Source: Onchocerca volvulus (Eukaryota; Nematoda; Chromadorea; Rhabditida; Onchocercidae). From it: 64,000 nt of DNA. The stretch covers positions 930,001 to 994,000 of the forward strand of contig HG738138.1 in NCBI GenBank assembly GCA_000499405.2, written 5' to 3'. The notes under the pieces were generated by a model. The model had not been told where the DNA came from. It saw only the letters and a program-made list of their open reading frames with translations, and ran no database searches. Positions 37,531 to 52,040 of the stretch are shown here, in pieces. Every line of letters starts with the position of its first letter. Position 1 is the stretch's first letter. Position numbers and translations under genes: made by a program.

Positions 37531-40219
37531 TTTCCGTCATTTACTCTGAATAAACTAACTGAGTATGTAACGTCATAGGCGTCATCACTTGAAAATAATA
37601 TTTATGATTTAAAATTCTCGGTAAATGAAGTACTAACAATATTAAATATCGGTAATTTATTCAAATAAATAGATGGAATTTTATGCAACAATTGGACAAC
37701 AATTTCACGAGAAAGATTTGAACTGACCAATAAAAAATTTTAATAAATAAACAAGAAGAAAAAAAACGTGCATGAAAAGGCTATCATTTCAGTCTACAAA
37801 GAATATCAAGGCTATAAATGATATTTTGGAATAAATTAAAATCTAACATTGATCAAAATAAATGTATTGCTTATCAGTAAATAGATTATGGCAGAAAATT
37901 TGTTTCCCAGATGGAAATTTTCCAGAAGTTTCAATCTTTTTGCAAATCTTCATTATTCTCAAGAAACAAAGTATGCAAAACTATCATTCATCATCAATAT
38001 ATCAGAATTTCGATAAAGCGAAGAAAAAATAATTTAAATTTTGAAATCAATAATGTAAATATATTTCAAATAATATCAAAAGAATGGAATTGAAATTAAT
38101 AAATGCTAATCATAGCTATCCCATATAATAGTTAACAGTTGAACCATTCATGGAAAATCTATCAAGAGATCAATTTCATATAAAAATGCTCTTCTTTCCT
38201 ATATTTTCCCTCTTTTATCATTTCTTTTTTTGCATTTTTTTTTCCCCTCATAGTAAAATATCAAGGACAAAAAATTTCATTCAAGGTAGATAATTTATCA
38301 GATAGTGCGTAAATTTTTCTAATTTGCAATTGAATTTTTGAATTCAAATGAAACATTAATGAAGTAGTATGAAACTGAGAAATACCTGGAAAATTTTTCA
38401 TCAAATCATATAAAATCATTTCGATATTGTATGAAAGAAAATGCAAAAGGAAGCATAAAATCACTGCAGTCAAATTATATTCTTTCTCCTAATTAACTTT
38501 TTTAAATTAACTTGAATGAAATTAGCTTTGCAATCAATTCATTGCAATACAAGAGTTTCAGAATATCAATAAATAGTTCAAATTTTTGTCTGATAGATAT
38601 GCATGCATTAATCGATGATGGAATTTGATCTAGAATTGTTGAAGTATGATGATCAAGAACTACTGACTTAAAAATCAAAAATTTGACAGAACCAAAAAAA
38701 AAAAAAAAAGTGCGACATTACGTTCTGATGAACCATTTTATTTTTTTCTTTTTTTTTTTTTTATTCAATCAATTAGTGATAAAATTGACCAAATAAATGA
38801 TTTAGTCGATATCAATATTTTTTATTTTTTGACATTGGGAGAAAATAAAATCTCGAAGAAAAAAAGAGTAAAAAAATTGGTATAAATTGTTCAAAAATAT
38901 TTATAGCTTTATTCGTTTGCTAATCAATGCTCCTTTCTTTGTGAAAGATAAAAGTTCAACTCTCCCTAAGGGAATTAATATCGCATGAAAAGTTTTAATT
39001 CGTAATAGTTTTTAGCTATGCCTTTTCGAAATTTATTATATGAAATAAAATTACAAGAAATAAATTTAGCTCTATGCACGAATTTCGAAACAAAATGAAT
39101 GAAATATATACAGCATGAAATTAATGTATGTCACGATATTGCGAATTTGATTTCGATGAAATTTTTACATCATTTTCTTTCTAAATTAATAGAGTCTGGC
39201 AAAACTATTCGAAATTCAATTTAATTAATGAATTTCGAAATGTATCAGAAAAAAAATGCAACTATTACTAAAAGAGTTTGCATTTCATAATTTTTGGTAG
39301 TATAGTATGTTTCATTCGAAGAAAATAGCAGTGATGTTAGATGAGATATTTAAATGTAGATTTTAATGAAAAATTAAATTTGGGTTGTATGAAAATTGTT
39401 TTAAAAAAGAAGAATTAAAGTAATCGAAGTTTAACTAAATTCTACATTTTCCTTATAGTAAGGCTAAAAATTGAACAAGAATTATTTGAAATTAGTTTGA
39501 GTTCCAGAAAAATTGCCAAGTTAACTAGTAGTACCGGAAGAATTTGCTATATGAGAATTTTCATTACTTTTTATGATACTTGAATGAACGTTTTTTTTTT
39601 GTGAATACTTCAAAAACATTGTAGGATATTTTCCACTAAATACACTGCAATAAACGGTTTTAAATTGCAAACATTAACATCTTGATATAATAGATACTGA
39701 TAGGATACGAATAACATCAGAGATGAAATCTTGCAAAAGTGTTGTAATTTTGCTTCATCATTTATTTAATTGATTGTTTCGAGGTTTTCCTAAATTTGAT
39801 CTACCAATGAGATAATTTGATGAATTTTTTTGGCCCATTTATAGAATACATTCGAATTTCCCTCCTAAAACTGAACTTTCTAAAGGTACTTCGCTAGAAA
39901 ATATGTCAGCATTAGGAATAGTACTTCAGGATGAAATCTTAGGCGTCCTATGATTGAAAATGGCTACAAGTGTGTGTCATCAATAAGAGCCCTTCAAAAT
40001 CAAATACTTGTAGTATTCGCGTACTTAAGTACCTGGTCGTAATGTAATACTAAAACTCTCAAAAAACTTTTAAAAATGACCGCCAAAAGGATTCATCCGT
40101 TTGTCGGATCGGATTCAACCGCTTTTACTGACTGAAATTCTATGCAAGATTGAATCTAAACTAATTTTAATCTGTAAGTTTGATTAGATTAAAGAATCAA
40201 AGCATGTAAAACAATAAAA

Positions 40220-40402
40220 ATGCCGCTATATCACAAAATTTTAACATTGTTTACGGTTATATCATTCAGTGATAATAACAATAATAATTCACGTAGCATA
40301 AATGATGGCATATATCCCGTCAGCTTGTTGATAGATCGTACAAAATGCGTCAGTAATAAACATTCAAATAGTTGTAAGAAATTTTGCAGTCGTGATAATT
40401 AA
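40220..40402 (+). CDS. Possible small secreted peptide, 60 residues
   Basis: A single open frame begins MPLYHKILTLFTVISFSDN, which resembles a short signal peptide. An Asn run follows, and the C-terminus has three cysteines in KCVSNKHSNSCKKFCSRDN. The composition is more varied than nearby spurious frames. I recognise no family. It may be chance in AT-rich DNA. Confidence 0.25.
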   Translation: MPLYHKILTLFTVISFSDNNNNNSRSINDGIYPVSLLIDRTKCVSNKHSNSCKKFCSRDN

Positions 40403-43400
40403 TCATATCAGCGAATTCGTACGACATTGATGTGTTTCTAGCTTTATTTTGGAAGAACATCCTGAAAACGTAGTAATTCATCTTTCATTATTCTCATATC
40501 TTCTTGTTCACTTTTAATTTTACGCAAGCGTTTTTATGATCATAAAAATTTTAATGCAGAAACGAAACATGTTATTTTCAATACTTGAGAATACCAAACG
40601 AAGAAATGTTGAATGTTAACATGAAGAATCTGAAAAGAAAAAAAGAAAGAATGTATCAAAAAAAAAAATTCAACAAAAAAAAAAAAGTGACCACAATCGA
40701 TGAAGTTAATAGACTGAACGGAAATTTCGACTATTCATTTCAACAAAAAGTTATTTTGAGCGATGCATGGACTAAATTTAAGACATCCCTCCCATCAATT
40801 AATATTTTATTATGATAACATTAAAAAGAGAAGCCACAATTCAGCTAAAATACTATTGGCCAATTGTCCGATTACAAGCCTATCCGGGTACTGATACGAT
40901 TGCGTGACGTAAAATGACCATAAACTCATCAGAAAGAAGCTTTACTATGGCAAGTTGGAAAATTATTTTGTCCAATTAATTTGCATCAGAAATTACGAGA
41001 CTTGTTCGAACAACAACAATCTAAAATTTTTCAATTTCAACTAATTTGATATTAGGATTACTCATATTTGTTTAGATATGTATAAATATCATTCGTAAAT
41101 ACTATGCAATATCTTTCAAATTCGAATTCATACAAATAAAATTTATATAGATTGAAAAGACAATGAGAAAGTTGAAAACAGGAATGAAAAAAGCATGAAA
41201 AGTTTAAATGAAGCAAAAATAAAGATTTTGCTTGCATAAAACTTGAATTCTTTCCCTATTATTTGAAAATGTTTAAATTACAATAATAATTGTAATAATA
41301 ATACAAACGAAAAGTAAGGAATGACAGGAAAATAACAAACAGAAAGAGAAATGTAGGCTAAAACCATTTCAAATTAGGCAAAATTTTTGCCCTTTTTCTG
41401 CCTTTCCATTCAAATTTCACAGATTTTTTTTTTTTTTTTTATATTTGAAAAATGCGTAAACTGTTAAAAGTAGGTGGTAATGATATTTCGAAATGAAGCG
41501 TTTAAAAATACTTCAACTTAAATTTTTTTTCAGATTTTAACTCAAAAATTATTCAAATATACTTTTTTAAAGGCTCATTTTAAATAGTAATAGTAAGAAA
41601 TGTTGAAATAATAGTTGATCGAAATTAAGGTCAATTTAAATTTTAAATTGCTTCCACTCAAAAATTGTGCGCTATTTTTTTTTTTTCAACTTTTCAATCT
41701 TTTATCTATTTAATTATCTTTCCTTCAATCTCAATCATTCATGATGATCTCTTTTTTTTTCCCCCTCCCCCTCCAAACTTTACCCAAAACAAAAAAATCG
41801 ATATTTGAACATTTGTTGCATAAATTCATTTCACTAATTAGCCAAATTCTTAATGCTTTTTTTTTTTTTCTTACATAAATAGTGCTTTGAACCGTATCAT
41901 CACCAACTGTTCCAATTGTATCCGCTTCCGTGTATTTCGCTCGTTACGTTTGACAACAAATACGATTCATTTATTATCGTATTCTGTCCATTTCAATTTC
42001 ATTCCTACTTCTCTCTCAAAATAATACACTTCTTTTTTTTTTTTTTTTTCCTTTAACTGTAAACTTAAGCAATAACAGTTGCTAATTAACCTCGAGATAT
42101 TAATCATTATGGTAAGTAGAGTCAGTTTATTGTGGTAACTATATCTATCATTAAAAGCAAACATTTATATGAGTTTCCAAATTTAAAATTCAGTTTTAAT
42201 TACACATATTACATTATTTGATTATATTTTGATCGTTCTCTTTTGATGATAAATGATAATAACAGTAAAGAAGAGAGTAAAAGTGAAAAAACAAAAAAAA
42301 AAAAAAAAAAAAATAAATAAAAAAACAAAATGAAACGAATGGCAGAATTAGAAAGGAATTATAATCATCATATTGCCAAACAAATCATGGAATGCATTCT
42401 TATAAAATGAAAAGGAATGATATAAGCAACAAAAAGCAGGTAGTTGAAGATGACGATGATGACGATAAGGATGATAAAGATGATGATAAAAATGCTGATG
42501 GAAAAGGAATATTTTCATTTGGACCTATTGTATCGTTTATGTTTGATATTTGAAGAATGAAGAAAAAATGATTGTAAGGGTCGGGAAAGTTTCTTCATAA
42601 TACATGCCATTATTATTAAACTTTTTTTTTTCCTTTTTTAACCTAAATAACTATTCAAAAATAGAAAGATGAAGGTGTGAAATAATTTCGAAATATAAAA
42701 TAAACTAAGATTTGAAAATATAAAGTGAATGAAAATTTGGAAATGTGAAAAATAAAGCAAAATTTGAAAACTGTAAAATATACCAAAATTGGATAAAAAT
42801 TCAAAAATTTTTTCCTCCATTTCATACTTTTTTCCCGCTTGCCTCAGAGAGTAAATTATCTGATAAAAATGATCATTTGATTATTTGAATTTGAAAAAGT
42901 AAAATTTATTATGCAAGATTGAAATTTCAATGTATACATACAATTGCAAAAAACAAGTAAAAAAAAAAAAAAAGCAAAGAAAAAGTTAAGAAAAAGAAAA
43001 AGGGAAGCTTAATAGCGGATATATGATATCAATCTTTTTTAGGGGACATTAATGTCACTTGTAATATTGTCATTTTACAAGATAAGAATTGAGCAGTATA
43101 TTTGATAAGTTCTGAACATATGATGATGATGATGATGGAATTAATCGATAAAATTCGAAATAATAAAGTTGCTATAACATAACGTGATAGCAACATTATA
43201 CAATACAAAATATAGGTCATTTAAGTTAGGAAAATTTATATGTACCAACATAAAAGACAATGAGCGGTTATTCTTTTGATGTTATGCAATTTGCGAGTAT
43301 TAGACACTAATGATTGATTATTTTTAGAAGTAAAAATGAAAAAAGGAAAGATGAAAATTTACAAATGTTCCCAAAGTTCAGCTTATCTATTAAAAATGAT

Positions 43401-44770
43401 GTCAGCAATATCAACGCTAAATGAAATTGGTTTTTTATTAGTTTTGGAAAAATTTGAATTTGAAAATTTTCGAAATATCAAAAATTAAAAAATCCTTAAT
43501 CTTTTTACTGAATTCACTCATTTTTCTTTTCTTTTTAAGTTAATAAAATTTTTATCGAATATTTCTTTTACCATCTGGAAAAAAATTTCCCAATAGTCTG
43601 GACAAGTGATACAATTATAATATTCAATATTGATTTAATATTCCAACATTTGTCATTTTTTAGCAAGATGCTAAGTTGAAAATATCCGTATTAATGAAAT
43701 AAAAACTTGAAATTTATTAATTTAAGTTTTTTGAAAAAAAAACAAGGAAAGATTATTCAAAAATTTGATAAAGAAATTTTAATATAAATTATAAAATTAT
43801 ATTTTATAAAATTTGATGAATTATAAAATTATTTTAGAACAAACAAAACTGAATATTCGTTGCATAGTTTGATGACAATTTTTAGTGATGACATGCATAA
43901 TAACGTTCAAAAATTGAAAATTATAATGCATTTATTTATCAAAAGATATATTCGAGAATATTTTCAACTGTCAAATTTAATCATTTCTCCATTCATTCCA
44001 TCCGCTTGGTAATGAGGATGATAATTAATGATAATTATTGAAATATTTATATGCACATAACCGATTCGGTTTAGGTGAAGGTTATATGTATTTAACATAA
44101 ATTAGGATTTATAATTTTCATTAATGACAACATCAGCAATAATATTGAAAGATTTGAAAGATAAAAACGGAAATATCGTAAATTGGGAAGGGTTATAGTT
44201 CATAGGTCACTCAAATAATAGTATCGATTTGCAAATGAAGCATATGAAAGTCACATCAATGCATCATTTTCACATAAACTATTATTATAAAACAATTCAT
44301 ATTTGGGCGGCAAATCATGAAATCCGAATCAGTTCTTGCCATCTGTTTTCTCGTACCTTCCGTGATACGGTCCAATGAACAATTGAACCGGAATCATTAT
44401 AATTTGAGCATTCATTTTTTTGAGATCAGAAAATAATGGAAAACTGACATCAAGAATGCTAATAATTGGGATCAATAAGGGATCAAGAAAAATAACTGGA
44501 ATTCTAAAAAATAGCCATAAATTTTTAAAAAGTTTTCTTTCCAAAAAAAGAAAAATTGAAAGAAAAATATTTACACCTTATATTTTTGCATAATTCAACA
44601 AATAAAAATATTGCTATAGAATTCTGATTCTAATTCTAATTCTAATTTTTGATCATTAATTTTGATTTCAATTCTTTCAGTAAGAAAAAAAAAAACAAAA
44701 AGAAGACGGTTACAGTATAAAACAGTACATTCATTTGATAATTTGACTACAAATAATTGTAGAAGATTTG

Positions 44771-44842
44771 ATTCAAGTTTTCCGGAAACAGAAATGGTTC
44801 AGACGTTTAACTGAAACATTTCCGTTTCCGGAAAATTTGAAT
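44771..44842. ncRNA. 72-nt hairpin, possible small-RNA precursor
   Basis: Arms of 32 nt (44771-44802 and 44811-44842) match as an inverted repeat with three differences, one of which is a G-U wobble in the RNA of the plus strand. The loop is ACGTTTAA. Size and pairing resemble a microRNA precursor, but a short palindromic repeat is equally possible. The strand of any transcript is unknown. Confidence 0.35.
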
Positions 44843-46517
44843 AATAGTTTAACAAATTTGTATAAAACGAATTATTATTTTTTTTTTTTTTTTTTTGCCT
44901 TTAATTGCTGCGATATGTTTACTAGCAAAGAAGAATAAATAGATCTCAGAAATGCTTGAAAAGGATATCCTGAGAAATTCCGAAATGTAATATACAGTTT
45001 TTTCTTTGCCAGATTACAGTAATTGAAGAAAATTAACAAATCGAAAAGAATCGATTTATTAGGGATTTGAAATGTTTAGAAAAGACTGCCAAAAGCATAA
45101 ATGAGTACGCAAAAGTATCAATCAAACGTGTGAAGAGGGTATTATCAGATGACATGTCGTTACTGATAACAATCATCTGATGACCAGAGATAAGCTTATA
45201 AAAATGGACTGAAATAGGATGATCACCTGGCATTACAAATTTGTACATATAACTTGAGTATTTCACCATTCATTTTTTCATCCAATTTTTTATATTTAAT
45301 GAAATTTCGAAATTTAAATGCTACATTCATTTTGAATATTTGACACTTGTGTAACTTTTTAATTCTCTTCATAGTATAATCATATTAAAAGTATTTCCTA
45401 AAACATTTAACTGAAGTTTCCAGAGACAAAATTTGTTTAAAGACGGATTAAATTAAAAAAGTAAAAGAAAAGTTCTCGAACGATCCATAAACAAGCTTTC
45501 TCGACGGAGATTCAATTTTAAATTTTGCAACGAAAAGAAAGGCAGAAAATCGGACAAATTACAAATGCAACATGTTGATAAACTTGTACTAAACTTCTAT
45601 CATATCATTCAATCATCTATGGTACTTTTTATGAATATTTAGTAGAGTAAAAAATAAAAAAGTATGATATAATTTTATCGTAAGAAATAAAAATACTACC
45701 TTAAAACAGCAAGAATTAGAAGAAAAAAAAAAAAAAAAGGAAAATTATTGCTATTTGTCATATGCAAGAATAATTCACCACTAAATAAAAGTATTACTTC
45801 CAAAAAAAAAATTTTTATCAATAATTTTTATCATTTTTTATCAGTAAGATATAGGAATTTTACTAACAAAATAATATCTATTACATGTTCTCACAAAAAT
45901 TTTTATCAATAATAATAATAATAACGTAATATAATTTTCACAAGAAATTAATGCCTATTATATATTCATTCAAAAATTTTTATCAACAGTGATAAGATGT
46001 TGTAATTCTAACAAGAAATTAATGCCTATTATATGTCCTCTGTCCTCCGTCCTCTATTTTTTTTTTACCTATCCATTCACTCGAAAAAAAAAAAAAAAAG
46101 GAAAAAAAATGAAGTAAATGAGAATGCATATATTTGTAGGTTAGAAAAAAGAAAAAAAAAAGAAAAAAAAAATTGGCAATTATTTGATATGCAAAAGAAG
46201 GAAAAAAAAAAAAGTTTAACGTAATGTTGTCAATTCAAATTGAAGGTCATTTTCAGTTACCGCTCTCGGCTCTATTCAAATACTTCAAAGGCCAAATAAA
46301 CTATCATTTTTCGGGTAAAAGGATAAGAATGAGAAATGTTTTTATTAGAAAATAAAAAAGTAAAAAAAAAAGGAAAAAAAAAACAAAAAATGCTAATAGG
46401 TTTTTTCATACGTTCAGTCAGTCCTGTTCCCGTGAGAATATCGTAGTACAACTCATTAGCTAACATTACGCTATTTTAAGGATAAATTCAGAAAATGAGA
46501 AATTACTGTTCCGGAAA

Positions 46518-46568
46518 AAGAGGAGAAGAAGAAGGAGAAAGAGAAAGAGAGAGAGAGAGAGAGAGGGA
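46518..46568. repeat. (GA)n-rich purine tract
   Basis: AGGAGAAGAAGAAGG running into GAGAGAGAGAGAG. Confidence 0.85.
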
Positions 46569-49500
46569 AAATGTCACTTTGATAAATGAAATATTAAATC
46601 ACCATTATTAAAGCTTTTATCATTTAATGTTATCGTAAAAGAACGTGGAAGAATTGAAATACGTATCAAATACACTGATAGGAGATAAATAGCGTGAACA
46701 GATGATAATGCCATGTTCAATTTCTCTAATGCCATCAACATTTTCATCGGTCACTAAATTAATCATTCGTTTGTCCTTTCGGTCACAATAAACAAAAGCT
46801 ACTCTATTATCAATCATTAATAAGCTTTAATTCATAAAATTTTAATTGAAATAACGAACAACAAGATATTACTAAGATAGAGAAAATTTTGTAATCAAAT
46901 TATTAAAGATATTTGTTGGAAATTGCTATTACAATTATGACAATGATTTAAATTAAAATAATCTTTAAAAAAGAAAGGAAAAAAAAAGGAGGAAAAAATT
47001 GATCGAAGAAGGAAATTCATGAAGTGTGAACGATTTCAATTTTTCTCATTTTTTTGGGGTAAACTTTCAAGGACACATAATAAACATTTGTTTCATTCAA
47101 AATAAGTTTTAACGTTTGCATAAAATTTATCATGAAAAAATCATTTCAAAAATTTGAAATTATAAATTCGTTTTGAATATACACAATGCAATCATTTATT
47201 ATTAAACTGTAAAATTTTGATAAATTTGGCTTATCTAATTCCAATCAAGTTTTAAGGATTACAAAATTTCCGAAAAAATTAGATAATTTGTTACTTTTTT
47301 AGTGGATGGAAGAACGCAATAAGTTAAATTAATTAATGAAATAATTAATTGAATACTCTAGCATAACGTTTGAAACTCAATTAATCATACAAAAAAGCGG
47401 GAAATCTATTAATTAAAAAAAAAAAAGGCAAATGTTAGTGACACTAAATTAAAACATTTTTTCCTATTTTCTATTAAAGAAAAAAAATCAATGAAAAAAA
47501 AGAAAAAGTATGTAAATGAGGTGTGAAATAACCAATGTCCAGAAAAGCTAGTACTTGACCAATCGCATTCTTTCATAATCCTTATTTCATTGATTAGTTT
47601 TCACATAACGAAGCAAAAAAAAAAAGAAAAAGAAAGAACTTTTTTCTTTTTTTTTCAAACGAAACATTTCTAAGTCATTTGAAAGAGAACAGCCATTTTT
47701 GTGCTCCATTTTACGAACAATTTATTTGAAAAAAAAAAAAAAATTGAATGTGTATGTATATGTACATGGAACAGTGATATGAAATAGATAGATATTATCA
47801 GCAAAATGTGATAAAAGATCGAGAAAAAAAAGCAAAAAACTAGGTTACAGAATTATACATTAAAATAAAATTATTATATTTTATGTTAATTTCGTATTTC
47901 CCACACAATATTTCCAATTCTGAACTCCGTTTTACTCCTTCTACCTGAATTGATCGTCGATTTAATATCTTATTATTTAGTCATAGAATGAATGAAATGA
48001 TTTTCTTCCCACTAATGTCATTTTATTAGTTTACTAATTGATTTATTAACTGATAAGAACGATAAATTACTTATTTTAACTCTAAAAATTTCCGGCAAAA
48101 AGAAAAAAGGAAAGATGCAATCATTTAATGCCTTAAATTATGTTATATTATTTTGGATTTTGTGAAAAAGTTATTAAATAAAAAATTTTTAAAGAAATAA
48201 AGCTAATTTTTTCGGAAAAAAAATTAATTATCTAGTATTTTGGAGTAAATTAAGTTGGAAAAAAGGCTTAGTTTTTGCATAAATTTCAAAAAATTGAAAT
48301 AAAAGTTGAATATTTTGAGGAATCCATTTCATTCTACGGTTGAAAATAGGTATGAAAGTTTGACGGAAAACAAGGGACAGGTGCGTGGGAGTAGGAAAAG
48401 AAAGGACACGGATGAATAATGGTATTGATAGACAAAATCATAATTTCGGAACAAAAAAGCGTTAGTGCTAAGTATGGAATTGATACGGATTGCAAGGTCG
48501 CCAACAAAAAAAAAAAAAAAAAAAAGAAAAATAATTGGCAAGGTATAAAGGAAAGAAAAAAAGGGGAGGGAAAAGAAAAAAAGTAAGGGAAGGATGGAGA
48601 AAGAAAGGGTAAAAGAAAAAAAAGAAAGAGAATATGCTCATAAAACTATCAAAAAGTCAGAAATGAATTGAATTACGAAAAGAAAAACGGTTTAATTAAG
48701 ATATTTAAGGTTGAAAAAGAGCAATATAAGCGATTGTCGCTATCATTATCTCTCCCTCTCTCTCTCCTTCCCTTCTTATCTACCTATTTCCCTCTCTCTC
48801 CTCTTTTTTCATTCATCCTTCGAATTTTGGTCATTTTAAATTCTTGATTCTGTTCGAAAATAAAATTTCAATAATAAAAATTTAAATAAAAATGCGATAT
48901 TCTTTTTAAAAACTATGCTAATTTATGAAACACTATCTTAAAACTATAATTCATTAACTTCTAAAACTTAACTTACTTTCGTTTTATCAGAAAAATGATT
49001 GAGAAACTTTATCTATGCAATAGAAACTGAACAAATTATTGATTATTACTTATTAAATTTAAGAATTTAAAGAAAGTGTCAATCCGATAGATTTAATGAT
49101 AAATTTATAAATAGGATTAAATTTTCGAATTTTATTCATATTTTTAATACATCTACAAGTTGTCAAATTAACTTTTGGAAATTCAAATTTTTTCATTATA
49201 AATTCATCCCAATCCCTATTCTCTTTTTTTTTTTCAAGATTTAAACATACCTAATTTCTTGAAAATCCTGATATCAAATGAGTACCAAAATTAGCCCTGA
49301 CAGCTAATAAGCAGCAATCAGAATCACTTAAATAGCAACAAAACTAAAATTAGCCAATTATATAACAGAATGAATACTATTATCACTGATTTTCGGATCA
49401 TCCATTTCATCATTATCAAAAGCATAATTTTTTTTTCTTGCATCCAATAATTCATGAAATTCATCGATCAATTATCATCAATATTTATTCAAGTCATATT

Positions 49501-50799
49501 ATTAGATAAATTATTTGTAAAAGTAATAATATTCTCAAAATTCATAAATTTATTTGCATTTTCGAAAATTTGAAAGAAAGAAAATTTTTGATAATTCACG
49601 GAAAATCTATGATAAATCCCAGAAATGTATGTGTGTATATCAATTAAATTGTAAAAATTCAATTAAAATTTAAAAAGAATAAAATAAATGCGCAACATTT
49701 TCCGAAATAATCCATATGATACACATTTTAATACCAAAAAAAAAAAAAAAAATTAAATGATTTAAAATTTCTTAAATTTTCATATAAATATAATAAGACT
49801 GAGAAGTTCTCATTTATTTTTTTCTTTTCCCCTTAGAAATAAATTGGCGGAAATAAATAAAATTTTTATATAGTTTTTCATAGAGAATATTAAGGCAAAA
49901 ATGAACAAAAATTATGCATGCAATAAAAAATAACGAAAATTAACAATATTCCTTTTTTTAAATGTATATAATTCAACTTTTTCTTTTCCTCATTTTCGCA
50001 TTTCTTGTTCAAATCTTAATCCAGTTTTTCTTTCCTTTTTTTTCTACCTCTTTCTCCTTTTTCATTTTATTCTATTTCCTTCGTAAATAATGTATAAGCT
50101 TTACTATTCCTGTAAATGATCAGCTATTTTGAGAAACTTCAATAACTTTCTTCCAATTTCATCTCTAAAAAATCAATAACTGATTTGCTAAAATATTATC
50201 TACCGATGAAAAGAAAAAAAAAAAAAACTCCCGAAATTTGATATTTTTCATGATAAAGTTTTAAATTTTTTTTTGAGAAAAAAAAAAAAAGATTTGTGTC
50301 ATTTATTATGCACTTTGTGAAATTTCATTCCGGGGAAATCTTCTTACTCGAAATTTCAATCAGGAAAGCTACGAATTTTAAAAAAGTATGATTTAGCGAA
50401 AGAATTTCAGAAAGAAACGAAGGGGAAAAGAAACAAACTTAAAAATGATTCATGGTTAAAGGTCACCAGAGGATATATATAATGGGGATTATTGATGAGC
50501 GGATAAAGTAGCAATGAATGTTTATCGGTTCCAAAACAAACGATTCCATCAAAATCAATGAGAATGATGATAACGATCCGTTTGTTGATGGGTCAAGAGC
50601 CGTTAATTCTGAAGTGTCTATTAATGTTCATACCACAAATCTTCCCCGAACAATAAAATCCTTTCTTTTTGCTCGATCATTACTGTTTCCTATATTCCAA
50701 CAATAACAATTTATGATGATAATAGTAGTGATAATGAATGTAATAACCACAACTGTTCTTACTTCAAAAACAATATTATAGCAGTAACAAACGATAATA

Positions 50800-50957
50800 G
50801 CAACAATAATAACAATAACAATAATAATAATAAAACTAAGAAGAAAAGAAAAAAAATAATATAATGATAATAATAATATGAACATTAGCAAATAACAAAT
50901 AATAGTAATAGCAATGATATGACAGTGCGAATAATAATAATAATAATAATAATAATA
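50800..50957. repeat. (AAT)n/(AAC) trinucleotide repeats
   Basis: Two clusters of AATAATAAT/AATAAC units, at about 50800-50833 and 50930-50957. Confidence 0.85.
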
Positions 50958-51802
50958 GGAAAGTTCACTAATCGCTATTTTTTATTTACTTATTTGTTTT
51001 CTTCTTTTCCTTTCTTTTTTTTTTTTTTGTTTATTTCTTCCTTCATTTTGTTTTTTACAATTTTCTATTTGTTGACTAATTATTTGAGAAAATTAATTAT
51101 TTTACATTTGCTGAGTTGTAGTTTATCGGTATTTTCGAAAGAGCGTCAACTATCGGGTTTTGTTTTCGTTTTTTTTGATATTTAGACTTTCTACTAGTGA
51201 TAAGGAAATATTTGGCATGAATTCAATTATGAAATGAAAATAATCAATTGATATAATAAGATCTGATTGTTTCAATGAGAAATTCCCATTACTTGGGGAG
51301 GATAAATTGTGATAATAATGGATTAGAAATTTACGAAAATTTATGCAAAACATGATTATTTTCTTTTTGTTGATTTCAACTGATAATATGGAAATTTTGA
51401 CGAATGAATGGAGAATTTTGAAATTGATTAAATGATGCTAGGATTACGTGATACATTTAAAGTTACGTGATTCGTGCAAAATGAAAAAAATGAAATGTAC
51501 GAAATGAAAGAATGTCGCTCGCTTGTATTAACATAGGAAAAAAAAAGTAGGAACAATTTCAGGAATTCAATTCAGGTGTCAAAATAAGCTGCGATGGAAG
51601 ATTGTCATGATGAAATAATGAATGAATGCGTGTGAGTGAGTGAGTGACAGAGATTGGAATGGAAAAAATTCGATGAGGGAAGGGAAAAAAAGATTGAAAT
51701 CTTGAAGCTAAACAAAAAAAAAAAAAGAAATTTGATTAAAAGGGGAAGGAATCATCATCATGAAATGTGTACAGGTTGTTAGGCATACTATGCCTGTTGC
51801 AG

Positions 51803-51872
51803 AAGGACAATTCTCAAGCCGATCGGTTGGTGGTACACGGAGCACAAAAGTCATAAATTAAAAAAGACAAAG
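51803..51872 (+). other. Exon-like segment of unknown function
   Basis: Flanked by acceptor CCTGTTGCAG and a strong donor AAAG|GTGAGT, 70 nt apart. One frame is open (KPIGWWYTEHKSHKLKK). No neighbour exon was found. It could be a non-coding exon or chance. Confidence 0.2.
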
Positions 51873-51992
51873 GTGAGTTGCGAATGATTAGTGTGACTTG
51901 GCAATGAAACGAAGAAGGAATGAGAGAAGGTAAAGTATCAAGAGGTAGAAAAGAGAAAAGGGTGGGAAGGAACGGTGGAGAAGGAAGAGTTG

Positions 51993-52040
51993 AATTCGAA
52001 TCCGGTCGAATCGAATCGGATCCGGACGATTCGAATCGAG
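51993..52040. repeat. TCGAATC/GATTCGA cluster
   Basis: Several overlapping copies of TCGAATC on both strands, with CCGG and GATCCGG between. It looks like a tRNA B-box at first sight, but no flanking stem pairs. Confidence 0.6.

Noticed and set aside
44329..46817. Minus-strand frames at 44329, 45033 and 46620 as exons of one gene
   Set aside because: Composition is somewhat gene-like, but I found no consistent splice sites, phases or recognisable domain linking them.
51993..52040. tRNA gene, because of the TTCGAATCC B-box-like string
   Set aside because: The flanking bases do not form a T-arm stem on either strand, and no acceptor or anticodon arms are visible.
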